Positions 35,481 to 47,831 of a stretch of DNA of 64,000 nucleotides are shown one piece after another (within the stretch, counting starts at the first letter, position 1; each line of letters opens with the position of its first letter). Origin of the DNA: Bubalus kerabau (Eukaryota > Chordata > Mammalia > Artiodactyla > Bovidae). The DNA is taken from the NCBI RefSeq assembly GCF_029407905.1, contig NC_073630.1, forward strand, positions 49,873,001 to 49,937,000, in the 5' to 3' direction. The position numbers and the translations under genes were made by a program. The notes below the pieces were generated by a model. That model had not been told where the DNA came from. It did not search any database and saw only the letters and a program-made list of their open reading frames with translations.

Positions 35481-37387
35481 AATGTTAGGATGGCATGTAG
35501 GGGCCTCTATAATTATTTCATTTACCTTTTCTTCAGTGAGACTGTTTGCCTTTCTGTCCCTTCATATTCAATTCTCCAGCCATATTTAAGAATTTGGAGT
35601 TCCTTGCTTGGGCTCAGTCAGCAGTTTAATATATCCATGTGCTTGACAAGTGCTGGTGTTAGTAGATTTGGGTCTGAGGATATTCTAACTGGATTCACCA
35701 GGCTGGGTTCAGTGCCTCTGCGTGTATTCATGCAGAACCAGGTGTAATTCACTTGAAAGTGTCATAACACAGTTTTTTTTCTTAATATATTCTTATACTC
35801 AGAAGTGTGTCTAGAACATGATGGGGGCTTCAGTAAAAAGTTTTTTGGACAAAGGACTTGGAGGACTTTGAAGTCTTGATACAACATGGTTTGTGTAAGC
35901 AGAATTTCATGTGTACAGGGAATATGTTGATTCCATAAGGAACTTAGCTGCTGAAATACCCAAAGGAATTGATAAATTCAGCTGAAGGCAGCCCATAGCT
36001 CCTGAGAATATTGCAGTACAATTCTTAGGCAAAAGCTCCTTTGGATTGTTAGAAAATAGTGTATTGTTTGTACAAACTGACAGGCTTAAATATCTTTTTT
36101 TTTTTTTTTGTATAGTTGACTATTCAGTGTTTCTCACAAGGTTACATCATTTTTAAGTGTTTTAAATACTTCTTAGATGCATAGGGACATATATTAAACC
36201 TTGAGACTCTGTAGACTGCTTTTTTGGGGATCCATGTCTTTGAACCAAATAAGTTGATAATCTTCAGGAAAATTCAGGCTTTGTAGACAAATTTACTCAA
36301 ATAATTTCTCCAAGCTTCAGGTTCTACCTCTATAAAATAACGAATGATATTTTTGTTGTGTTTATCGGTGAGGCACACTGACTATCATGTAAGGTAAAAT
36401 ATGTGTCAGATAAAGCAGTGTATGTGTAAGTTATTTGTAAATCGTAAAGTTCTGTGTACAAATACTTTAATTATAGTAATCAGTTTCTTTTGGTAACCTT
36501 TTGCAGTCAGGATTCAAGATGGACCTTTTTATCTTGCAACCTGTGGTTTGTGGGTCATGTTTTAGAAAGGAGCAGTGTATTTAGTGTAGAGCACCACAGC
36601 CCTTGAAATATGTTCCTTGGCATTTTGAGTGGACATATTTGGTACATTATTGCTTGACTATGCATGTTGTTACGGAGTAATCCCCAACTTTGGGGGTCTG
36701 CTTCTAGTCACTCTTGTCTCTGCTTGGACAGCCATAATGATGAGGGAATGTTGAATGTCCAATTGCTACCATCTCTCAGACACCCTGCCCACAGTTCTGG
36801 ATGCCCTGTAGGCCTGGCACAACATCATGATATCATTTACGCTTCATTAGGCCTGCTCCTGCTTTAGGAGGTGAAATGATATCCTGATGGTGTGAAAAGG
36901 GTAATGCATTTCCTGCACACAGTTTACTACTGGGGAAAAAACAAGTATTGGGGGCACTGTGGCTTGGTTTGTTTAATTGGTTGTAGTTACTTACCTGTAT
37001 AAATGTTTGTGTATGTTTGTTGTGTTTAGACAATGCAGAGTGATAAGCATGACAACTTTTCAGTCAGGTTGTAAGTTCATGACAGTTTTGGGAATATTGA
37101 AATTATTAAAGTTTACAAAAGCAAAAAGAAATTACTGCTTCTTAGGTATCCTAAGTGGCAAAAGCCTTGCAGTGAAAATGCTGCACTAGTTGGATGTGAG
37201 ATGGAATACACTAGAAATCAAGTTGACCCCTTTAAATTCCCCACCCATGCTTTCTTTTCTATATTCAATATATTTAACTTAGCCCTAGAACTAATGTTTT
37301 TTGTGTATGTGTTAATTAGAGTTATAAATGAATAAGAATTTTTTCTCACTAAGTTTGTATAACTAGGAAAAATGTTTATTGCTTTGA

Positions 37388-37579
37388 AGTGAAAGTTGCT
37401 CAGTCATGTCTGACTGTTTGTGACCCCATGGACTATACAGTCCATGGAATTCTCCAGGCCAGAATACTGGAGTGGGTAGCCTTTCCCTTCTCCAGGGGAT
37501 CGGCCCAACCCAGGGACTGAACCCAGGTCTCCCACATTGCAGGTGGATTCTTTACCAGGTGAACCACAGGGGAAGCCCA
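37388..37579 (-). mobile_element. Bov-tA SINE
   Basis: A full antisense copy ending CACAGGGGAAGCCC, the first ruminant SINE after the promoter. Confidence 0.9.
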
Positions 37580-37697
37580 AGAATACTGTTGTGGGTAGCC
37601 TGTCCCTTCTCCAGCGGATTTTCCCGACCCAGGAATCCAACCGGGGTCTCCTGCATTGCAGGCGGATTCTTTGCCAACTGAGTTATGAGGGAAGCAC
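37580..37697 (-). mobile_element. Bov-tA 5' half
   Basis: A second antisense copy missing its 3' half, abutting the previous one head to tail. Confidence 0.85.
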
Positions 37698-37909
37698 AGC
37701 TTTATGCAATTGCTTTATGAAACCCTATTTTTTTTTTATTACATGATAAAGATTGTGTTATATAACTGCAATATTAGTTGCCTTATAAAATAGGGAATCA
37801 GTGTTACAGGGTTTTTTTTTTTATTATTATAAATAAATTCTTTTGTAAACAGGTATATTCTCTTTTTAGAAAAATGCTGCTGCTCTAAGATCTTGCTTTA
37901 TTTTTCCAG

Positions 37910-38033
37910 CATACTTTTTATTTTGGCTGTGCTGCATGGCTTGTGAGATCTTAGTTCCCCCATCAGGGATCAAACCTGTTTCTCAGCAGTGAAAGTGCTG
38001 AGTCCTCTAACAACTGGACCAGAGAATTGCTTT
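37910..38033 (-). mobile_element. CHR-2 type SINE
   Basis: TTTTGGCTGTGCTGCATGGC to AACAACTGGACCAGAGAATT in antisense. Confidence 0.78.
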
Positions 38034-38087
38034 TTTTTTTTTCCTTTTTTAAATGGAACTTTTTTTTTAAGAGTAGTTTTAGGTTCA

Positions 38088-38158
38088 CGGGGGAGCCTTG
38101 TGGGCTGCCGTCTATGGGGTCGCACAGAGTCGGACATGACTGATGTGATTTAGCAGCA
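38088..38158 (+). mobile_element. BovA2 tail fragment
   Basis: The last ~70 bp of a sense BovA2, from GGGGGAGCCTTGTGGGCTGC to TTTAGCAGCAG. Confidence 0.82.
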
Positions 38159-38368
38159 GTTAGCCGTTGGGTTCACAGCAAAATTGAGGGGAGTATTTTC
38201 CATGTACTTCTTGCCCCCACACAAATCACCTCTATTATCAGTATCCCCCAAAGGAGTGATATATTTGTTATACTTGATGAATTTACATTGACATGTTATA
38301 TCTCCCCAAATCCATAGTTTACAGTGGGGTTCACTGTACATTGGGGTACATTCTGTAGGTTTGGACAA

Positions 38369-38604
38369 GTGTGTGTGTGTGTGCGTGTGCGTGCGCGTGC
38401 GCGCTCAGTCATGTCCAACTCTGCGACCCCATGGATTGTAGCTTGTCAGCCTCCTTTGTCCATGAGATTATCCCACAGGGATTTTGGAGTGTATTGCTAT
38501 TTCCTCATCCAGGGGGTCTTCCCAGCCCAGGGATTGAACCTGCATCTCCTGTGGCTTCTGCATTGGCAGGCAGATTCTTTACCACTGAGCCGCCTGGGAA
38601 GCCC
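38369..38604 (-). mobile_element. Bov-tA SINE with (TG)n tail and target-site duplication
   Basis: An antisense copy with a TG/CG dinucleotide head (38370-38402). It is flanked by TTGGACAA (38361-38368 and 38605-38612). The two open frames across it are translated SINE. Confidence 0.87.
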
Positions 38605-38871
38605 TTGGACAAATATATCTACAAATGTATTTCCCATATAATAGCACAGAGTAGTTTCATTGCCCTGTAAGATCCTTTGGGCCCTGCCTGTCCATTTCTC
38701 TCTCCTTCCCTTATCCCATCACGGAAACCCCTGAACTTTTTATTGTCTCCATAGTGTCCAGCATACTTTTTCAAATCATTTAACTTTTGGTTTGAATATG
38801 AGGAAATTTTTCATGCAAAAAATTATATAGTTCTATACATAGCTCCTGATCTACCCACTAACTGGAGGAAG

Positions 38872-38987
38872 TGAAAGTCACTCTGTTGTGTCTGACTATT
38901 TGTGGCCCCATGGAATATACAGTCCATGGAATTCTACAGGCCAGGATACTGGAGTGGGTAGCCTTTCCCTTCTCCAGGGGATCTACT
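38872..38987 (-). mobile_element. Bov-tA 3' half
   Basis: GTGAAAGTCACTCTGTTGTG to CCTTCTCCAGGGGATCTAC in antisense, lacking the tRNA part. Confidence 0.85.
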
Positions 38988-39339
38988 GAAACCTAGCTAA
39001 CTGAGTATTTACAAATGGGAAAGTCTGAGTGAGGTGAACAGGTGTAAGAGCATCTACAGAACTGAGAGTCTGTTTTCACCAGCTTTTAAGTAAATACAGA
39101 GTATTTTTGCCTACTTTTGTAACATTTGACATACTTTTGTAACAGACATATTTCTGCGAGTATGTAAATATATCTATATTATCTTTTTTCTCTGTATTTA
39201 ATCTATCAGCAAGCTTCATGAGAACTGGATCAGTACTTTACTTATTTTGCATAATTGTGGAGCAACTGCTATTGGCTAGATTGTACAATACTTGCTGGAT
39301 GAACAGGACTTGAGTGGATTTAATAAAATATAATACTTG

Positions 39340-39353
39340 CCACTAGGTGGCAC
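39340..39353 (+). promoter_or_regulatory. CTCF-like motif
   Basis: CCACTAGGTGGCAC fits the CTCF core consensus CCASYAGRKGGCRS at all 14 positions. It lies in RBPJ intron 1, about 8 kb from the promoter, outside any young repeat I recognise. It could anchor a loop or insulator. Confidence 0.5.
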
Positions 39354-40613
39354 TTAGTTAAAGTGATAAATAAAGCTGACGTTCAGCTAGATTGGTTTTT
39401 CTATGTAGAGCCCATTGATAAAATGACCCCCTGGATTCATTCATGTTCAGCTGTCTGTCAGTTTTGGACTGTACTTTCTGAAGTGGGATATGAAACATAT
39501 AGCAAATAGAAACCTAACTTAGAGTGTTGAAAAACAGAAAGTATAATGGCATTAGAGTTTGTCCTGTGGAAAGAAGCTGAAGTGAAGCTTAGTGAAATTG
39601 ACAGGTGATCAAAAATTTCCCACTGCTGAGTGTATTTAAAGTGAAGTCTTACATTTTAGGCCTTGTTTTTTGTTAAGAATTTGTGGATCGTTTAAAAGAA
39701 GATTGGGAATTAGTTTCTTGGATTTAATGAAAGATGATGGAGAAGTGTGGTCTGTAGGGATACTGGACTATGATTCTATATCCTCATTTAAATTCTGGTA
39801 CGTTGTCCTCTTCTTGTTGTGGAATAACATATAGAAAGTAACTGCATCCTGTGTGACAAAAATTGTTAAATCCATTAGATTCAGGAAACTTCAGATCTGG
39901 AAAGACTTTGTTAATCATATGTTCTAAAGTAATTACTCACTGAAATGTAGGCACAGATTAAATAATTTACCCGTAGCTAATGGCTGAGACACATTGAGTA
40001 TCTGAGCTGAGACTAGTGCGGGGAGAGATTTATGCTGGTCTTTTATTCTTTTGTGTTTATACCACTCTGCTGCCTTTTGAAGTTACATGCACTTTGTTTT
40101 TTAAAATACTTTTCTTCCCCTATTTTTGTGGGCTCAGATGAAGAATACAAGTCTCGCAGCCCCAGGCCTGGGAGTGCTGCTGCCAGTTTGCTTGACTCTA
40201 AGCCTTTCCCCTTTGCTGTTTCCCTGTTCTTTATCTTGTACTGTATTTTGACTGACCAAGGTGGCCACATCCTTGTTCTCACTGCACATCTCCTCAGCCA
40301 CTCTGCTTTAGTTGCCCTATGCAAGAACTGCCTGGTTCACTTAACCCCTGGTTCACTCCAGTCTCTGCTTCTTGCCTCCTTAGCTTCTTAGTTCTGCCAC
40401 TTGGCACTAAATTGCACCTGGCTATTTCCAAAACTTCTGGAAGAGAAAATGGTAGAAGAGGAGATAGAGAAAAAAGAAGACTGTCTTAGGGAAGGAGGCC
40501 ACAACTTGAAATTGTATACTGAAAGATGAGCTTGTTTATAAATTTGATGATTTTCATACAGTGATTTTTCTAATGTATTTATGACAAGATAATAATATTT
40601 ACTCTCTTGACTG

Positions 40614-40818
40614 CTCAGATGCTAGGTTGTGTCCAACTCCTGCAACCCCACAGACTGTTGTAGCCTGCCAGGCTCCTCTGTTCATGGAATTCTCCATGCA
40701 AGAATACTGAAGTGGGTAGCCATTTCCTTCTCCAGGGGATCTTCTCTACCCAGGGATCGAACCTGGGTCTCCTGCATTACAGGCAGATTCTTTACCATCT
40801 GAGTCACCAGGGAAGCCC
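40614..40818 (-). mobile_element. Bov-tA SINE with target-site duplication
   Basis: An antisense full-length copy between exact copies of CTCTTGACTG (40604-40613 and 40819-40828). Confidence 0.92.
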
Positions 40819-41639
40819 CTCTTGACTGTGGAATTCATTAAATCTGTTGTCTATCATCTCTTCTTATCCAAATGACAAGGAAGTGAATTAAATCCATTTC
40901 AGCATTCCAAAGATAGTAGGGATAGTTTTGGTTTGGTGGTTTACTTGTAGCTTATAGTAATGAGTGTCATTATTTGATTTAAATGGATAGTGCTGAATTA
41001 ATGGGAGTTGTTGCTTCACTGTTGGGGGAAAAAAAAAAAACCTACACAGTTATAGCTTTCAAAGATGATTTATTTCACAATTATCGGCAAACAAGTCACA
41101 TTTCATTCTGGCCTTCCTCTATGCTACAATATGACGGGTACATTTTAACACAGACTTTAGTGGCATGTTAGTCCTTTAAACTTTCTTAGCTGTAAGTCCT
41201 CGACGTCAGTTGGAAAATTAAATCTTTTAAATTACATTAGAATTTAAATTCATATAGTAGCTTAGGTGTGCTGTTGATTTATTTTTTCATTTCATTTTAC
41301 CCTGTTTCTACAGTTATTTCAGAGAAGTGACTATCTTGATGTGGAAGTTTTTCTTAAGGGCTAGTTAATGTCATCTGTAAACACTCATCTTGATTATTTC
41401 TCTTGTTGGAAAAATAATATGTTTGTTATAAGAAATTCAAAAATTACTTGAATATATCATGTAAAGTGAGCCACTGTAGTCTTCCAGTAGGAAATTAGCT
41501 ATTGTTATCAACTGGGAGCATATTCTTAAACTTTGTTTTAAATGGAAATGTTAACATTCTATATTTAAAATGTCATTAGTTTAGCAACCACATTTTTTTT
41601 TTTTTAAAGCAAACAAAATATTTAAGGGGATTAGGGAAC

Positions 41640-41775
41640 TGACATTTCGGTTGAATGTCTCCTGAGACCTCAACTACACTGTGAAGGGAGATGGTATCTC
41701 CATTTCATAGATAAATCTGAGGGTCAGGGATTTAGTCAGGGATTTAACCCAGGCTCACACAGCTTTCCTTCTTCC
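41640..41775 (-). repeat. MIR SINE remnant
   Basis: CTCCATTTCATAGATAAATC and TTTAACCCAGGCTCACACAG resemble antisense MIR. Confidence 0.5.
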
Positions 41776-42174
41776 TTGCCACTGCCCTGCCCTATACTCA
41801 GAGAACTTCTGTTTATCTCTCCACCTAAATGTTAATCATTTGAAAGCTTCCAAGCTCTCTATTAGATGGCAAGACAGTCCCAGATATAAGTAAGTCTAAT
41901 ACGAGGCTTAGGAGATTATTATATCCTTCTCTATTACAATACTTCAAAAATAAACCTTTATTTTTGACTAGTGTTTGAACTCAAAAGGTTCTCTGAAGTA
42001 GCATCATTTGTCTATAAGTAAAAATTTAAAAATAATCTTGTCGGATATTCCTGGGATAAAGTTAAATCAGTTAAATCCTCTTTCCTCAATTTGTGTTTTT
42101 AGTTTTTATCCATCATCTTACTCCATTTCCGCCTAGAGACCAATTTTCAGGTCATTTAATTATTTTGTATACAC

Positions 42175-42290
42175 ATTGTATGACTTTGGACAAGTTATAT
42201 AATTGTGTTATAACTTAAGTTTCCCCAATTGTAAAATGGGGAGTATATCTCAGAATTCTTGTGAGGATTCATGCATGTATGCAAACAGGC
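42175..42290 (+). repeat. MIR SINE remnant
   Basis: GTATGACTTTGGACAAGTTA and CCCCAATTGTAAAATGGGGA match the sense MIR core. Confidence 0.7.
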
Positions 42291-42784
42291 TGCCAGACTT
42301 GGCTGTTCTCTGAGAATTACTTGCTGCTGATTTCCTTTCATACATTTCTTTCAAGCCACTGCTTTACCACTTATTTTTATATCCTTCTTTTTGTTACATG
42401 TTAAAATCTGATTTTTCATCCCAGACCATCAATAAATAACCCTTCACCTGGCTCCCAAAACCTGGTTTTATTTTTCTGCATCCTTTGCTTTTTGTTGACC
42501 ATGATGTCTTTGTTCTTGACTGTTAAGACACTATGTTAACCTCTTGAACATTCCATCTTTTCTACCTATTCCATCTTTAGTCTTAAATATTGTGGTTTGC
42601 AGTCTTTTTCTTTCCTTGCTTTATCTATTCTTTGACTTTATATTTGTATCATTGCCTCAGATGATTAGATCTGTATTTGTAAAACTACTACTAGTTGTTC
42701 GGTAGGCCAGCCAAATTTGTTTTTTTCCAAAACAAAATGTTTTTTCCTACCACCTAGACCTGTTATAGCATCCTATAAAATAGG

Positions 42785-42985
42785 CTTGTTATTTAGTTGC
42801 TAAGTTGAGTCTGATTCTTTTGCAACTCCGTGGAATGTAGCCCTCTGTCCATGGGATTTCCCAGGCAAGAATACTGGAGTAGGTTGCTATTTCCTTCTCC
42901 AGGGAATCGTTCCGAACCCAGGGATCAAACCCAAGTGTCCTGTGTCTCCTCATTGCAGGTGGCTTCTTTTACCGCTGAGCTGTTT
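42785..42985 (-). mobile_element. Bov-tA SINE
   Basis: A diverged antisense copy. The 117-residue frame from 42830 starts in it and is not a gene. Confidence 0.83.
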
Positions 42986-43399
42986 CGTGTTCTGGGCTCT
43001 CCTTTCCTTGCTCACTGCCATCGTTTTATTCTCCAGGCCGGTTTCGTCTCCTGGTTGGACCACTGTCATAGTCGTGTCAGCTCCTTCCCCCGCACCCCCG
43101 CATTGCTTCCTTCTTTTAATCTGTGGCTTTTGGTAGTTATTGTACACCTGTTAGTATTGGGAGTTTGTGGGGTTACCTGGTAACCTATTTTTTTTCTCAA
43201 TGTTGTCCACATATTTTGATTTTGTTGTCCGGGTGCTTTTTATGTGGAAAGGCTGAAAAACTAAGCTGGTGCCACCACCATCCTAAAATCCTGTCTTGGG
43301 TTTTTTAAAAAGAGTCATTTAGACAAATACATATTCCTTATAAACAAAGATCAATATAGTAAAGTGAAAAAGATAGTTCCACTGCACATCTAAAATCCC

Positions 43400-44118
43400 A
43401 ACTCTCAGAGATATGCACTGCTTACAGTGGGGTAAGTATACTTTCAAACTTAAGGGCAAACTCGCTGCTTGTGCCTTAGATCCCTTGCCTTCTCAGCTAC
43501 TCTATGACATTGGCTAGCTCTCTGGCCTTCCCGCTGGTCTCAGTTTTTACCTTTTTAGTGAAGTGTTCTTGACAGTATACAAACATGCTGCTTTTTCTCA
43601 TCTGGACTCCCCACTAGTTCCTATTTCTCTATTTCCCTTTGAAACAAACTTTGTACGAGGAGTTCTTTCTGTCTCCAGTTACTCTTACTCCATTTCCCCT
43701 AAACCTTTTTTTAAGCCAGGCTTTTGCCTGGACCATGTCAGCAAAATTGTTCTTGTCATGGTAGCCAGTTCCCTCCATACAGGTGAATGTGCAGGCCTCC
43801 CTTGACTTGACTTGATCAGTGGCATTTGATATCTTGTTCAAACTTTTTTTTTCTTTGACTTCTAGGATATCACACTTCTGGTTTCCCACCTCATTGGCAC
43901 TTTTTTTTTTTAATCTCCTTTATAGTGCTTTTCATTTTACTGCATTTATCCTACTTTTTATTCCACATTTTGTTCTCTTTCCCTGTTTTATTTTACTCAC
44001 TGGCATGTATTCACCTTCTAACAATGTATGTTATTCGCTTTTTGCTTTATTTCTCTTCCCCACTGGAATATAGTGGGTACACAATATGTGTTTGTTGAAT
44101 GAATGAATAAATGAAGTG
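43400..44118 (+). mobile_element. L2 LINE 3' end
   Basis: An old sense L2, ending with the typical terminus TTTGTTGAATGAATGAATAA. Several short open frames fall within it. Confidence 0.6.
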
Positions 44119-44282
44119 TTCTAACTGCATCACTGTTTGAATGCTCTGTTGTTTTCTCATTGATTTTATTTTATTTTATTTTTTGTTGTTGTTTTCTCAT
44201 TGATTTTAAAGTCCTACTTTTACTGTTGTATGTTATACTTAAAAAATTTTATAGGCCCCCTGGTATAGATACAGATTCATCT

Positions 44283-44491
44283 AATGTGGAGTCCATGGAG
44301 TTGCTAAGAGTTGGGCATGACTGAGCGACTTCACTTTCACTTTTCACTGTCATGCATTGGAGAAGGAAATGGCAACCCACTCCAGTGTTCTTGCCTGGAG
44401 AATCCCAGGGACGGGGGAGCCTGATGGGCTGCCGTCTATGGGGTCGCACAGAGTTGGACATGACTGAAGCGACTTAGCAGCAGCAGCAGCT
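44283..44491 (+). mobile_element. BovA2 SINE
   Basis: A sense dimer with GCATTGGAGAAGGAAATGGC between the monomers and a CAGCAGCAGCAGC end. Confidence 0.9.
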
Positions 44492-44514
44492 TTGAGCTCT
44501 GTTGTTGCATTTAT

Positions 44515-44672
44515 TCTGTGCTGTGCTTAGTTGCTCAGTCATGTCCAACCTCTTTGTGATCCCATGGACTGTAGCCACCGGGCTTCTCCGTGGGGATTCT
44601 CCAGGTAACAATACTGGAGTGGGTTGCCATGCCCTCCTCCAGGGAATCTTCCCAGCCCAGGGATGGAAGGCC
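44515..44672 (-). mobile_element. Bov-tA fragment
   Basis: An antisense copy beginning GTGCTGTGCTTAGTTGCTC. With the preceding sense BovA2 it forms an inverted pair about 25 bp apart. Confidence 0.87.
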
Positions 44673-45433
44673 TTGCCATTGTCTGGAGAGGAAGATAGTG
44701 TTCTTTTGTTTTACAGAAACTTAACCAAGTCCATCTGCTGGTTGGTGGGGGGTTGAAATTCAAACACATGTCTCTAGATTCCTGTCCCATTGCCATGAAC
44801 ATCGTCTGGTGATGATGCAGTCTAATGTGATGATGCTACTGGGCATCCTCCCTTCCCCATGTATGGTTAACTCTTAGTCATCCATCGGCACGTGATTGGC
44901 TGTGCTCACTAACCACAGGAGCCCCTTCCTCAGTCCAGGCAGAAAACAGATCTGATGCAGGAGGGTAAAGTTGAATAGGGAAGCGGTTTATACAGGAGTT
45001 TTTTTAAATAGACTTTTTTTTTTAAATAGACTTTTTAAAGAACAGTTTTATGTGGATTTTTGCTTCTAAAGTTTATTATATGATTTTGGAAGGAAGGTTT
45101 TTGAAAACACAGGCTGGTGGTCATGAAATAGACACAGTTCCCCACTAACTAATTTGATAATATCCCTGCTTCACTTATTTTCTGTGTAAATGATATCTTA
45201 GATCTAGGCTTTAAGTTAGAAATGATACTGTATGTGCTGGAAGGCTTTAGAAAGTAATTCTCACACCATGTAAGTGAAAGGTATCACTATTAAAAATGAC
45301 TTGAGTCTCATGTTTTTGGTACTTGAGATATATACATTCTTTTTATTATACTGGAGTACTTTTCATTTTGTTTTATGTAAAACTGTTAAAGTTTTTTTGC
45401 TGTCAAATTTTGTTGTTTTTCTAACTAAGACAG

Positions 45434-45555
45434 CAGCTGTGGATGTGGCTTAAAAACTGATGAACATCTACAATGATGAGCCTTTATGGAGCAATGAAAG
45501 GCCGCTCACAAATTGTATCCACAGTTGCCATGAATTCTGTGTTTGTTCTCTAAGG
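45434..45555 (+). other. Candidate noncoding or cassette exon in RBPJ intron 1
   Basis: A T-rich tract and ACAG acceptor (AG at 45432-45433) precede 122 bases that end in CTAAGG|GTGAGT, a strong donor with GT at 45556-45557. The segment is not a recognised repeat. It contains an ATG-initiated frame (MNIYNDEPLWSNERPL...) open to the donor. That frame ends in phase 0, while RBPJ first exons end in phase 2, and the length is not a multiple of three. It would therefore fit only as a 5'UTR exon or a frame-breaking cassette. No transcript evidence is available. Confidence 0.3.
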
Positions 45556-45883
45556 GTGAGTGTGTTTTGAGAGGGATGAGTTAGGACAGTACAGAGAGAG
45601 TGTTTCTATTCTGGGACTCTTTGGAGCAGTCATTTCTATTACTGCTCTCCATTTCTTATGATTTTGAAGGAATTTGGGATATTTTGCTTGACTTTTTGAT
45701 GATCTTTAACTGTATTACTTGGATATGTGTACAGTAAAGGTAAACTGTAATTTTAGTTGGTTTATGAACATGGTTTCAGTCATCAAATATTTTTGCGTTG
45801 GGCAGTTAGTCATAAGCAAGAACTTATGAATGATGCTTTACCTATGTCTTCTGTTTAAAGCTATAAATGTTGGATTGTTTGGA

Positions 45884-45992
45884 ACTAACCCACTCCAGTT
45901 TTCTTGCTTGGAGAATCCCATGGACAGAGGAGCCTGGCCAGCTACAGTCCATGGGGTTGAAGAGTCGGACTCAACTGAGCAAGTAACACACA
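45884..45992 (+). mobile_element. Bov-tA 3' half
   Basis: AACCCACTCCAGTTTTCTTG to GACTCAACTGAGCAAGTAAC in sense. Confidence 0.85.
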
Positions 45993-47472
45993 GTAACACA
46001 CATAATTAACTCCTACATAGTGTTTTAGACACAGTGTATATCCCTGTTTTCATAGCAAAAGTATATGGTTTTAATATGTTATTGAGCAGATCCAAATAGT
46101 TAAGTATAAATTATTAAAGATAGTTTTCCTCTGAGATACTAAAGATCGCACCTAAAACTGAGCTACAAGAAATAAGGGAACCGCGGTTCTTTTCTGTTAA
46201 AATATCTAGAAGATAAAACTTTTCCATTCTAGAAAATAATTTATTTCAAAAAGACAATAAAAAAGAGGGAATGCTTGAAGAACAGTAGTTAAAACAAATG
46301 AGACTCTGACCAAAAATCAAACAAAGCAAAAAATCCCATAACTGAATCTGTGGGATTATAGGTCAGTATTTATGCAGTTATTAGAATATGTATTTGCAAA
46401 CTTCTAAACTACGTGTTTAAATCAACATAATAGATTCACTTTATTTGTAAAGGCAATGTTTAACATGCTTCCTAATCATAAATTGCTTATTATTGAAGAT
46501 ATTAAAAAAATACAGGTTGAATATGCTGTTGAAATTAACTTCTTTGTTGTTAAACTGTCTCATTCTTTCTAGTGGTTAAGAGAGTTTAAGAGTTTTTTTT
46601 TTTTTCTGAGAGTTTGGACTTTGACAGTAACGTCTGTTCTTTTATTGTGAAGCACAGGATTTTATGCACATTAGAAATCACAGTTTTTGTAAATTGTAGT
46701 TATTATCCACAATCACTTTTAGATATAAAAGTGTTCCCAGTGAGTTACTTCTGATTCATAATCAGATTTTAGTAGAGCAGATGTAGACTACCAGTGGAAT
46801 AATTAGCCAAAAATATTAGGGGATTAGAGAGCCCTTTGTGTAACATTTAGCTTTAGTTTTTTGGCTAGTTTATATGAATAATTAAAGTTTTGAGGCAGTT
46901 AAATTTTCTTTTCTTCTCTTGGGATTTCACAGTTGTCACTGGTAGCTGTAATCACTAGGGAAATAGAAATATTATTTCCATGAATAGATGGCTTTTCCAG
47001 CACTCATCTCTGGCAGTGCTCCTGAGGTTTCCATTTATGTTGGACTATTTACTAATCACACCAACTTGGTATACTTTGGAAAGATGACACCTGGCAACAG
47101 AATGTGATGTAGATATTAGAATGACTTTGTGAACTTGAGAGAACTCCCAAAAGTTGGAAGTGTATGAAATTCCCATGTTCCCTGGGGGAAGTTAGTCTGT
47201 TCCTATGAGAGGGATCACCTAGTGATGGATACTTCTTCCTCATTAGCTCTGACATCAGTGTGCTGTTTTCATTTCTTCTCGGTCAGATAACTAGCCCATC
47301 CAGTGCTTTGAGGCACTGGTAGGTTTTTGTTAGGATTAAGGATAGGTTTCTATTGTGTATGAGGAAGAGTTTCAGAGGATACAGTGATACAGTTATTGAG
47401 AATTACAAAATCATGCCTTTTTTTCTGCTCTAATGTGAAGCTTTTTCTTGGTATTAATAAGATTATCTCCCG

Positions 47473-47516
47473 GCCACCGCCACCGCCACCGCCACCGCCA
47501 CCCCCCCCCCCCCCCC
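47473..47516. repeat. (CCGCCA)n plus poly(C)
   Basis: Four to five CCACCG units run into about 17 consecutive C bases. Confidence 0.9.
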
Positions 47517-47554
47517 ATGTGTCTGTTTTCCTTTTCCTTTAATTTTTTTGGTGG

Positions 47555-47670
47555 GGAGGGGCCCTGCTGCCTGGATTGTGGCATCTCAGTTCCCTGACCA
47601 GGGGTTGAATCCAGGCCCTCGGCAGTGAAAGCGTGGAGTCTTAACCACTGGACTGCCAGGGAAATCCTAT
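47555..47670 (-). mobile_element. CHR-2 type SINE
   Basis: TTCCCTGACCAGGGGTTGAA and CCACTGGACTGCCAGGGAAA in antisense. The adjoining C-rich repeat may derive from its expanded tail. Confidence 0.82.
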
Positions 47671-47831
47671 TTTGGAAATTTTAAAACACAAATATTGGGC
47701 ATCCACATGTATACCTATGCTCCTGAAATTTCAAAGGCACAAGTCTACTATTAGGATTCTACAAGTTTTGCATTTGTAAGCTACGTTTACTCTGTAGCAA
47801 GAAATACCTGTATTTTGAAGTCATTTTTTAA

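Noticed and set aside
38102..38158. tRNA genes suggested by tRNA-like boxes in the many SINEs
   Set aside because: The tRNA-Glu-like parts are SINE heads lacking a complete cloverleaf and acceptor stem.
40032..40391. 119-residue hydrophobic frame near 40.1 kb
   Set aside because: No splice signals, domain or start context support it. The sequence may be an old L2 fragment.
44803..44880. Repeated TGATGA motifs resembling a C/D snoRNA
   Set aside because: No properly placed D box or terminal stem could be found.
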